Positions 1 through 5,127 of a DNA stretch of 8,355 nucleotides are shown here, piece by piece (the first letter of the stretch is position 1; the number at the start of each line of letters is the position of its first letter). The stretch is from assembly GCA_948468325.1 (NCBI GenBank), contig CAOKHR010000095.1, positions 1-8,355 on the forward strand, given 5' to 3'. A model generated the notes under the pieces. That model searched no databases. It saw nothing but the letters and a program-made list of their open reading frames with translations, and was not told the DNA's origin. The position numbers were made by a program, and so were the translations under genes. The DNA comes from an uncultured Lachnospiraceae bacterium. Lineage in GTDB: Bacteria; Bacillota; Clostridia; Lachnospirales; Lachnospiraceae.

Positions 1-740
1 TTTTTCTCAAGCATATTTGTATTTGGCACCTGGTCTAACGTTCCGGCGCACCAGGGCTCGAAGCAGAGAAACGGGGCTTCTTTTCCAATGGGAGTCCAAA
101 ATGCCACAGATAGATAATCCGGAAAATCGAGACGAAGACCCATTTTCGTATTATGATGAATCAGTTTTACAGTGCGCTGTATTAAGTTTTCGAATAAGAT
201 GGCGTCGTTGTCGAACATCGGATAGTTTAGATGAACATCGTCAATGTCTTCGTCTTCAAAGTGAAGCATGTATTCGGTAAACTTTTCCCCTTCTTCCATT
301 GGGCAGAAGAAAGCGGGATGACCGCCGATTAAAAACGGCATGGTATCGGAACCGTTGTTGGAAACGCCGTAGATGACCTCCAGAGAGGGGCCGGATAAGC
401 GGAACGTAACCGTAAAGGTAAAGTTATAAGGATAGACGGATAACGTCTGTTCAGTTGCTTTGGTCATGAGCGTAACGGAATCACCGTTCTGCTCTGCAAT
501 TTCAAATTCTGCGTCCTTTACGAAGCCGTGGCGGGGAATGGCATATTCTTTTCCGTGGATGGTTACTGTTTTCGGAACAGAGCCTACATACGGGAATAGG
601 ACAGGAGAAGATTTTGCCCAGTAAGCAGGATCTTTCTGCCACATATATTCTTTTCCTTCTGCTGTTTGATAAGACAGAAGTTCTGCCCCGGATGTCTGGC
701 AGGATGCAGATGCAAATTCGTTTTTAATTGTAATATTCAT
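1..740 (-). CDS. Aldose 1-epimerase family protein (LacX/galactose mutarotase-like), 3' end cut by window
   Basis: An open frame runs from the ATG at 738-740 to the window edge without a stop (246 codons visible). Family members are usually about 290 residues, so some 45 C-terminal residues are probably missing. The protein should interconvert alpha and beta anomers of an aldose in the cytoplasm. Visible family marks are the RHGF motif at residues 70-73, IGGHPAF at 138-144 whose His141 fits the catalytic histidine, and CFEPWC at 226-231 whose Glu228 fits the catalytic glutamate. The start is supported by a GGAGGT ribosome binding site (plus-strand 747-752) six bases upstream. No signal peptide or membrane segment is seen. 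It is divergent from the tryptophan synthase gene and is served by two tandem promoters. The sugar substrate cannot be told from sequence, and the LacX-like subfamily has members of unknown specificity. Confidence 0.88.
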   Translation of the reverse strand, partial: MNITIKNEFASASCQTSGAELLSYQTAEGKEYMWQKDPAYWAKSSPVLFPYVGSVPKTVTIHGKEYAIPRHGFVKDAEFEIAEQNGDSVTLMTKATEQTLSVYPYNFTFTVTFRLSGPSLEVIYGVSNNGSDTMPFLIGGHPAFFCPMEEGEKFTEYMLHFEDEDIDDVHLNYPMFDNDAILFENLIQRTVKLIHHNTKMGLRLDFPDYLSVAFWTPIGKEAPFLCFEPWCAGTLDQVPNTNMLEK

Positions 741-765
741 AGAAAAACCTCCGTATAAGATAATT

Positions 766-795
766 TTTATACCAAAAGGTATCCCATTATGACAC
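766..795 (-). promoter_or_regulatory. Proximal promoter of the epimerase gene with palindromic spacer
   Basis: Read on the minus strand: -35 GTGTCA (790-795), an 18-base spacer, and -10 TATAAA (766-771). Transcription would begin near 757-760, about 20 bases before the start codon. The palindrome ATACC-TTTT-GGTAT (769-782) lies between the boxes and touches the -10, as expected for a site whose bound protein controls RNA polymerase. The promoter call is by consensus match only. Confidence 0.6.
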
Positions 796-847
796 ACCCT
801 TTCAGGGTGGTCTCAAAATGTATACCAAAAGGTATTCCATTATGACA
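768..847. repeat. Two 27-bp direct repeats (768-794 and 821-847), each holding an operator-like palindrome
   Basis: The two 27-base units differ at one position only (C783 versus T836). Each has the palindrome ATACC-AAAA-GGTAT followed by a conserved CCATTATGACA tail that supplies the -35 box of a left-firing promoter. The spacing is 53 bases, close to five helical turns, so two bound dimers could sit on the same face of the DNA. The A/T-centred GGTAT/ATACC dyad is the sort of site used by winged-helix repressors such as the HxlR family, but no regulator gene lies in the window and that assignment is a guess. Confidence 0.75.
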
Positions 848-848
848 A
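819..848 (-). promoter_or_regulatory. Distal promoter of the epimerase gene with the same palindromic spacer
   Basis: Read on the minus strand: -35 TTGTCA (843-848), an 18-base spacer, and -10 TATACA (819-824). The palindrome ATACC-TTTT-GGTAT (822-835) occupies the same position relative to the boxes as in the proximal promoter, 53 bases away. A 6-bp inverted repeat, CACCCT-TTC-AGGGTG (795-809), lies between the two promoters and would form a small hairpin in the longer transcript. Confidence 0.55.
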
Positions 849-860
849 ATACCTGCGGAG

Positions 861-890
861 TTGTCACATAAGGTATACTTTCATTATAGC
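861..890 (+). promoter_or_regulatory. Promoter reading toward the tryptophan synthase gene
   Basis: TTGTCA (861-866), an 18-base spacer and TATAGC (885-890) form a plausible sigma-A promoter, giving a start near 896-898 and a 5' leader of about 155 bases before the ATG at 1054. Its -35 box is the mirror image of the distal epimerase -35 box (TGACAA-N12-TTGTCA, 843-866), so the two polymerases would bind back to back. A second TTGACA at 1000-1005 has only weak -10 candidates near 1021-1028 and is less convincing. Confidence 0.5.
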
Positions 891-905
891 AGTGATGGGT
901 TTAAA

Positions 906-977
906 ATGCCAGAAATCTGTAACAGTTCCGCCCAGAATGTTACACTGGCTGCAAAGTTCGCAACAGTGAAGCAGTAA
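906..977 (+). CDS. Possible 23-codon upstream ORF inside the trpB leader
   Basis: An ATG at 906-908 opens 23 codons ending in TAA at 975-977, just downstream of the predicted transcription start. The preceding GATGGG (894-899) is a poor ribosome binding site. The peptide has no tryptophan codon, so it is not a classical trp attenuator peptide. It lies almost wholly inside the predicted stem-loop, so translation of it would disrupt that structure. It may be a chance ORF. Confidence 0.15.
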   Translation: MPEICNSSAQNVTLAAKFATVKQ

Positions 978-995
978 GGCTGAACTGATTACAGA
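916..995 (+). promoter_or_regulatory. Structured leader RNA upstream of the tryptophan synthase gene
   Basis: Bases 916-928 pair with 982-995 around a single bulged A at 988 (CTGTAACAGTTC against GAACTG-A-TTACAG). After one mismatch, three more pairs follow (930-932 with 978-980), for about 16 pairs in all. Inside, CACTG (943-947) pairs with CAGTG (964-968), flanked by further partial pairing. A competing 7-bp hairpin, TGTAACA (918-924) with TGTTACA (938-944), excludes the outer stem. There is no T-box sequence and no U-tract after the stem, so it is neither a recognisable T-box nor an intrinsic terminator. The element might be an RNA control site or a protein-binding site. Confidence 0.4.
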
Positions 996-1053
996 AATCT
1001 TGACAGAAAGGTAAGAAAATGATAGTTTTATAAGAAAAAAGGAGAGAAGAAAG

Positions 1054-2427
1054 ATGAGCAATAAGACAATACCTTATAAAATTTATCTGGATGAGCATGA
1101 GATGCCGAAGCAATGGTATAATATGCGGGCAGATATGAAAAATAAACCGGCGCCTCTTTTAAATCCGGGGACATTAAAGCCTATGACAGTCGAAGAGCTT
1201 TCCGGTGTATTTTGTAAAGAGCTGGCAAAACAGGAATTGGACGATACGACAGCGTATATTGACATTCCGGATGAAATATTAAAGTTTTACAAAATGTACC
1301 GTCCTTCACCGTTAGTCAGAGCCTATTGTTTGGAGGAAAAGCTTAAGACGCCGGCAAAAATATATTATAAATTTGAAGGCAACAACACCAGCGGCAGCCA
1401 CAAGTTAAATTCTGCAATTGCGCAGGCGTATTATGCAAAACAGCAGGGCTTAAAGGGCGTTACGACAGAGACGGGAGCCGGACAGTGGGGGACAGCGCTT
1501 TCTATGGCATGTTCTTATTTTGATTTGGACTGCAAAGTATATATGGTAAAAGTTTCTTATGAGCAGAAGCCGTTCCGCCGTGAAGTTATGCGGACATATG
1601 GGGCAAGTGTAACACCTTCTCCATCCGAGACGACAGAAGTGGGAAAGAGAATTTTAGCGGAACATCCCGGAACAACCGGAAGCCTCGGCTGCGCAATTTC
1701 GGAAGCGGTAGAAGCAGCAGTAGGAACCGAAGGATACCGTTACGTATTGGGAAGCGTACTCAATCAGGTGCTGCTGCACCAGTCTGTAATCGGCCTGGAA
1801 ACAAAAGCCGCACTTGATAAATATGATATTACGCCGGATTTGATTATTGGCTGCGCCGGAGGCGGTTCCAACCTCGGCGGATTAATTTCGCCGTTTATGG
1901 GAGAAAAACTGCGGGGTGAGAAGGATTACCACTTTATTGCCGTTGAGCCTGCTTCCTGCCCGAGCTTTACCAGAGGTAAATTTGCATATGATTTCTGCGA
2001 TACCGGAAAAGTGTGTCCGCTTGCAAAAATGTACACATTGGGAAGCGGATTCATTCCATCGGCAAACCATGCGGGAGGTCTTCGTTATCATGGAATGAGT
2101 ACCGTGCTTTCCCAGCTGTATGATGACGGCCTGATGGAAGCGCGTGCCGTAGAGCAGACAGCCGTATTTGAAGCTGCGGAGCAGTTTGCAAGAATCGAAG
2201 GAATTCTTCCGGCGCCGGAAAGCTCCCATGCAATCCGTGTTGCAATTGATGAGGCAGTGAAATGCAGGGAGACCGGCGAAGAAAAGACAATTGTATTCGG
2301 ACTGACGGGAACGGGATATTTTGATATGGTTGCATATGAAAACTTCCACAACGGAAATATGACGGATTATATTCCGACAGATGAAGATTTAAAACCCGGA
2401 TTTGAATCTCTTCCCAAGATGGACTAA
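1054..2427 (+). CDS. trpB: Tryptophan synthase beta chain, TrpB2 type (TrpB-like PLP enzyme)
   Basis: This 457-residue cytoplasmic PLP enzyme should condense indole with serine, or an activated serine, to give L-tryptophan. The length fits the TrpB2 group (about 420-460) rather than classical TrpB (about 400). Lys117 in GSHKLN (114-119) is the expected PLP Schiff-base lysine. Glu139 in ETGAGQWG (139-146) matches the catalytic glutamate, and the Trp at 145, where classical TrpB has His, is characteristic of TrpB2. CAGGGSN (267-273) is the phosphate-binding glycine loop and SSHA (390-393) a conserved C-terminal motif. The start has an AAGGAGA site (1039-1045) about eight bases upstream. No trpA or other trp gene is adjacent, which is usual for TrpB2 and suggests indole salvage or work apart from TrpA. 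Some archaeal TrpB2 enzymes prefer O-phosphoserine; whether this one does cannot be read from sequence. A hairpin terminator follows. Confidence 0.95.
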   Translation: MSNKTIPYKIYLDEHEMPKQWYNMRADMKNKPAPLLNPGTLKPMTVEELSGVFCKELAKQELDDTTAYIDIPDEILKFYKMYRPSPLVRAYCLEEKLKTPAKIYYKFEGNNTSGSHKLNSAIAQAYYAKQQGLKGVTTETGAGQWGTALSMACSYFDLDCKVYMVKVSYEQKPFRREVMRTYGASVTPSPSETTEVGKRILAEHPGTTGSLGCAISEAVEAAVGTEGYRYVLGSVLNQVLLHQSVIGLETKAALDKYDITPDLIIGCAGGGSNLGGLISPFMGEKLRGEKDYHFIAVEPASCPSFTRGKFAYDFCDTGKVCPLAKMYTLGSGFIPSANHAGGLRYHGMSTVLSQLYDDGLMEARAVEQTAVFEAAEQFARIEGILPAPESSHAIRVAIDEAVKCRETGEEKTIVFGLTGTGYFDMVAYENFHNGNMTDYIPTDEDLKPGFESLPKMD

Positions 2428-2450
2428 TCGAAAATATCAGTAAATTTTAT

Positions 2451-2475
2451 GAGCTGTCTCTTGATGGGACAGCTC
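2451..2475 (+). terminator. Hairpin terminator after trpB2
   Basis: GAGCTGTCTC (2451-2460) pairs with GGGACAGCTC (2466-2475) over ten pairs including one G-U, around the loop TTGAT. Only a weak T-rich run (GTTTAT) follows, so termination may be partial and some transcripts could run on into the ASKHA gene. Confidence 0.65.
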
Positions 2476-2488
2476 GTTTATATGTACA

Positions 2489-2578
2489 GCCCCATGCAGA
2501 GGAAACATGCCGCTAAGGCAGCGCATGGGGCGCGCGGCGGGGAGGGGAAAATCTTTCCTGCCCGATTGCATGGGGTGG
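2489..2578 (+). promoter_or_regulatory. Leader with alternative pairings over the ribosome binding site of the ASKHA gene
   Basis: GCCCCATGC (2489-2497) can pair perfectly with GCATGGGGC (2523-2531), enclosing a nested TGCC-GCTAA-GGCA hairpin (2508-2520). A second copy, GCATGGGG (2568-2575), overlaps the ribosome binding site GGGGTGG (2572-2578) of the downstream gene and could pair with the same 5' strand. The two folds exclude each other: the first leaves the ribosome binding site free and the second buries it. A further small hairpin is possible around 2544-2559. I see no conserved core of the cobalamin, SAM, SAH or THF riboswitches, so if this is a switch its class is unknown to me. No good promoter is visible between the terminator and this element. 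Confidence 0.4.
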
Positions 2579-2585
2579 AATTGAA

Positions 2586-4703
2586 ATGAAAGACATTCGG
2601 ATTATAACGAAAAAATGTGCTGCTTTGTCTCTGGATGCAGCCAGCCGGATTTTAATGCGCAAAAATATTAAAGCACGGGAGCAGGAAATCGCGGAGGCTT
2701 TTCAGGAATTGGCAGGGCCTGTGCAGATGCGGCTGCATCCAAAAGCCGCGCTTGTGACAGGCAGGTACGGCCGGACGGATGTGCTTTATGCGATGCTGAC
2801 TGCAGGAAACAGTGTCAGCCGGCTGATTGAAAAGTACATTTCGGAAAATAACAGGTTGAAAGCAAGAGTAGCAGAGGCGATGGCAGAAAGCTGTCTGCTT
2901 GATTTTGAAAAAGAGATGCTTTTGGACGCAGAGAAGATTTGGCGGGAAGAAGGTTATGAAAATTCGGAAGGCTTAAAACCCCTGCGGGACATTCCTGCCG
3001 GAATGCAAAAGGATATATATGAAATGCTGGATGCCGGACGGACACTTGGCCTGCCGGCAGTCTGCGGGGACGAACTGAATTTGCCAAAGTTTATGTGCCG
3101 TATATATAAACCGGGCGGGGCAGACAGTCTTTTCGTTCAGCTTCAAACAGAAGAAGAAAATCCGGCCAAAATTCGAAAGATTTCATGCCCTGTGGGAAGC
3201 AGTCTGCTGCAGGTACTGCAGGAAAATGAAATTTCAATTTCTGCTTATTGCGGCGGCAGCGGGATTTGCGGAAAATGTTCCGTTACGCTCAAAGAAGGAG
3301 AGCTTCCTGTTACAGCGGAAGATAAAAAGATATTTTCCAAGGAGGAGCTTTTAAATGGCAGAAGGCTGGCCTGTAAAGCGGTTCTGCAAAGCAATGTGGC
3401 CATTTCTCTGATTCATCCGAAAGAATCGGAATTTGAGGCGCTGGGAAGCAGCCATGCAGATTATATAACGCTGCATTCCGCAAACAAATATCAAAAGGGT
3501 GACTATGGAATCGGAATTGATATAGGAACGACTACGCTTGCGTTTTCTCTCTTAAATCTGCAAAATGGAAAGATTGCAGATACGTATACGGCAGTCAATC
3601 CCCAGCGCAGATTCGGAGCAGATGTCATCAGCAGAATACAGGCGGCAAACAGCGGGAAAAAAGAGCAGATGCAGACATGTATAAGGGAGGAGCTTTTGGC
3701 AGGAATTAAGACGCTGACGGAAAAAAACCTTACCGGACAGGAACGGATATGTCAGATTGCAATTGCTGCCAATACGGTTATGCTGCATCTTTTGAGGGGA
3801 TATTCCTGTGAAGGGTTCTGCCGTTACCCGTTTACACCGGAAGTTCTGACATTAGAAGAGCTGACATTTGAGGAAGCATTCGGAAGACGGTTTGCGGGCG
3901 TTTTTCAGCCTAAAGTGACACTGCTGCCCGGATTCTCCGCTTTTGTCGGAGCAGACATTACAGCCGGAATTTATGCCTGCGGCATACGGCAAAGCGAAAA
4001 GACAGCATTGTTTTTAGACCTCGGAACTAACGGAGAAATGGCATTAAAAACAGGTGCAGAGCTTTTTGTAACTTCTGCGGCCGCAGGACCGGCATTTGAG
4101 GGAGGAAATATCAGATGGGGAACCGGAAGTGTGCCGGGGGCAATTTCAAAAGTAGAGATAACAGATAAAATTCCCAGAGTTAAGACGATTTCGGATGCCG
4201 TACCGAAAGGCATTTGCGGCACTGGAGTAATTGAAACAGCGGCAGAATTGTATAAAGCGGGAATTATAGATGAAACGGGAAAGCTTTTGGATATGTATTT
4301 TGAAAAGGGCTATCCGCTGGCAAAAAACGCCGGACAAGAGTGGATTTTGTTTACACAGCAGGATATTCGCGAGGTTCAGATGGCAAAAGCAGCGATTCGG
4401 GCGGGGATTGAAATGCTTTTGCTGCGCTCTGGAACCTCATATGAAACGATTGATAAGGTCTGGCTCGCCGGAGGATTCGGATATTTTCTGGATGTGAAAA
4501 AAGCAGCGGCAATCGGCATTCTGCCTGAAGAATTGGAAGCAAAGACAGCTGCCGCAGGAAATACTTCCCTGCGCGGCGCGCTTATGTATCTGATGGAACA
4601 AAATCAGGAGAGCCTGTTAAAAATACTGGAAAATACGACGGAAATATCTCTTGCAGATGAGGAGGAATTTCAGGAATTGTATTTGAACTATATGATGTTT
4701 TAA
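2586..4703 (+). CDS. Corrinoid-activation ferredoxin/ASKHA protein (DUF4445, RACo/RamA-like) with an extra N-terminal domain
   Basis: This 705-residue cytoplasmic protein should reduce the inactive Co(II) cobalamin of a partner corrinoid protein to Co(I), with electrons passing through its Fe-S cluster and ATP supplying energy. Residues 183-280 form a plant-type [2Fe-2S] ferredoxin domain with Cys222, Cys228, Cys231 and Cys263 (C-x5-C-x2-C-x31-C). Residues from about 307 on form the ASKHA ATPase: GIDIGTTT (310-317), NPQRRFGAD (338-346), LLPGFSAFVGAD (446-457), LDLGTNGE (477-484), AAAGPAFEGG (498-507), GICGTG (542-547) and LAGGFG (627-632). Residues 1-180 are not part of RACo. They resemble the SAM-binding activation domain of B12-dependent methionine synthase, with a degraded RxxPGYG motif (near 134-139). 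The start follows GGGGTGG (2572-2578). No corrinoid protein or methyltransferase lies nearby, so the partner is unknown. The function is firm at family level and the target is not. Confidence 0.9.
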   Translation: MKDIRIITKKCAALSLDAASRILMRKNIKAREQEIAEAFQELAGPVQMRLHPKAALVTGRYGRTDVLYAMLTAGNSVSRLIEKYISENNRLKARVAEAMAESCLLDFEKEMLLDAEKIWREEGYENSEGLKPLRDIPAGMQKDIYEMLDAGRTLGLPAVCGDELNLPKFMCRIYKPGGADSLFVQLQTEEENPAKIRKISCPVGSSLLQVLQENEISISAYCGGSGICGKCSVTLKEGELPVTAEDKKIFSKEELLNGRRLACKAVLQSNVAISLIHPKESEFEALGSSHADYITLHSANKYQKGDYGIGIDIGTTTLAFSLLNLQNGKIADTYTAVNPQRRFGADVISRIQAANSGKKEQMQTCIREELLAGIKTLTEKNLTGQERICQIAIAANTVMLHLLRGYSCEGFCRYPFTPEVLTLEELTFEEAFGRRFAGVFQPKVTLLPGFSAFVGADITAGIYACGIRQSEKTALFLDLGTNGEMALKTGAELFVTSAAAGPAFEGGNIRWGTGSVPGAISKVEITDKIPRVKTISDAVPKGICGTGVIETAAELYKAGIIDETGKLLDMYFEKGYPLAKNAGQEWILFTQQDIREVQMAKAAIRAGIEMLLLRSGTSYETIDKVWLAGGFGYFLDVKKAAAIGILPEELEAKTAAAGNTSLRGALMYLMEQNQESLLKILENTTEISLADEEEFQELYLNYMMF

Positions 4704-4710
4704 AAATTAC

Positions 4711-4739
4711 TTGACCTGTCGTAGTAATTATGGTAATCT
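4711..4739 (+). promoter_or_regulatory. Extended -10 promoter of the PadR operon
   Basis: TTGACC (4711-4716) and TAATCT (4734-4739) are 17 bases apart. A TGG at 4731-4733 directly precedes the -10, giving an extended TGn -10 that compensates for the weak hexamer. Transcription would start near 4746. The -35 box begins eight bases after the stop codon of the ASKHA gene, so this operon is expected to be independently started. Confidence 0.55.
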
Positions 4740-4763
4740 GTATTCATAAAATTACTACGACAG
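4716..4763. promoter_or_regulatory. Perfect 14-bp inverted repeat over the PadR promoter (likely autoregulatory operator)
   Basis: CTGTCGTAGTAATT (4716-4729) and AATTACTACGACAG (4750-4763) are perfect inverted copies separated by 20 bases. The left arm covers the last base of the -35 box and most of the spacer, and the right arm lies just past the transcription start, so a protein bridging both arms would enclose the promoter. Further ATTAC/GTAAT half-sites occur at 4706-4710, 4733-4737 and 4766-4770. PadR-family genes commonly repress their own promoters, and binding by the adjacent PadR is the simplest reading, though inferred. As RNA the arms could make a stem, but no U-tract follows. Confidence 0.65.
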
Positions 4764-4796
4764 ACGTAATACATATACAGGTGAAAGGAGGCAGAA

Positions 4797-5126
4797 ATGA
4801 TAAGCAGTGATGGAATACGGGGATATAATGATATGATTATTCTTTGCCTGATTTTATCGGAACCCTCCTATGGATATGAAATATCCAGAGAAATCAAGGT
4901 GCGGACTGATGGTAATTATATCATCAAAGAAACGACATTGTATTCTGCATTTACCAGACTCGAAAAGAACGGATATATTGAATCTTTTTATGGAAGTGAG
5001 ACAAACGGTAAGCAGAGAACGTATTACCGGATTACGGATGCAGGCCGGACATATTATCAGGAAAAGTGCAGGGAATGGGATCTGACCAAAGAAGTCGTAG
5101 AAAAATTCAAAATTCAGGAGGAATGA
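4797..5126 (+). CDS. PadR family transcriptional regulator
   Basis: This 109-residue protein is the short (PadR-s1-like) form: an N-terminal winged-helix DNA-binding domain with a brief helical tail. The family pattern is clear: ILCLILSEPSYGYEISREI (15-33), ETTLYSAFTRLEKNGYIES (45-63) as recognition helix and start of the wing, and GKQRTYYRITDAG (71-83) as the wing strand. A strong AAAGGAGG site (4784-4791) stands five bases before the start. The stop codon lies one base from the next ATG, so it is translationally coupled to the HAAS membrane protein downstream. This pairing of PadR with a HAAS/DUF1700 membrane protein is common in Firmicutes. It likely represses its own operon through the inverted repeat upstream. 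The inducing signal is unknown. Confidence 0.93.
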   Translation: MISSDGIRGYNDMIILCLILSEPSYGYEISREIKVRTDGNYIIKETTLYSAFTRLEKNGYIESFYGSETNGKQRTYYRITDAGRTYYQEKCREWDLTKEVVEKFKIQEE

Positions 5127-5127
5127 T

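Noticed and set aside
17..280. An 87-codon plus-strand ORF at the left edge
   Set aside because: It is antisense to the epimerase gene, whose frame is continuous and carries recognisable catalytic motifs.
906..977. The idea of a classical trp attenuator leader peptide
   Set aside because: The small ORF has no Trp codons and is not followed by a terminator hairpin with a U-tract. I list the ORF only as a low-confidence feature.
864..1061. A 65-codon minus-strand ORF in the divergent control region
   Set aside because: It overlaps the proposed trpB promoter and leader and the trpB start, and its hydrophobic start is the complement of an A-rich ribosome binding region. There is no support beyond an open frame.
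1882..2349. A 155-codon minus-strand ORF within trpB2
   Set aside because: It is a composition shadow of a highly conserved enzyme gene on the other strand, with no recognisable domain.
2489..2578. A known cobalamin or SAM riboswitch before the ASKHA gene
   Set aside because: I looked for the B12-box and S-box core sequences and did not find them. Only the alternative pairing remains.
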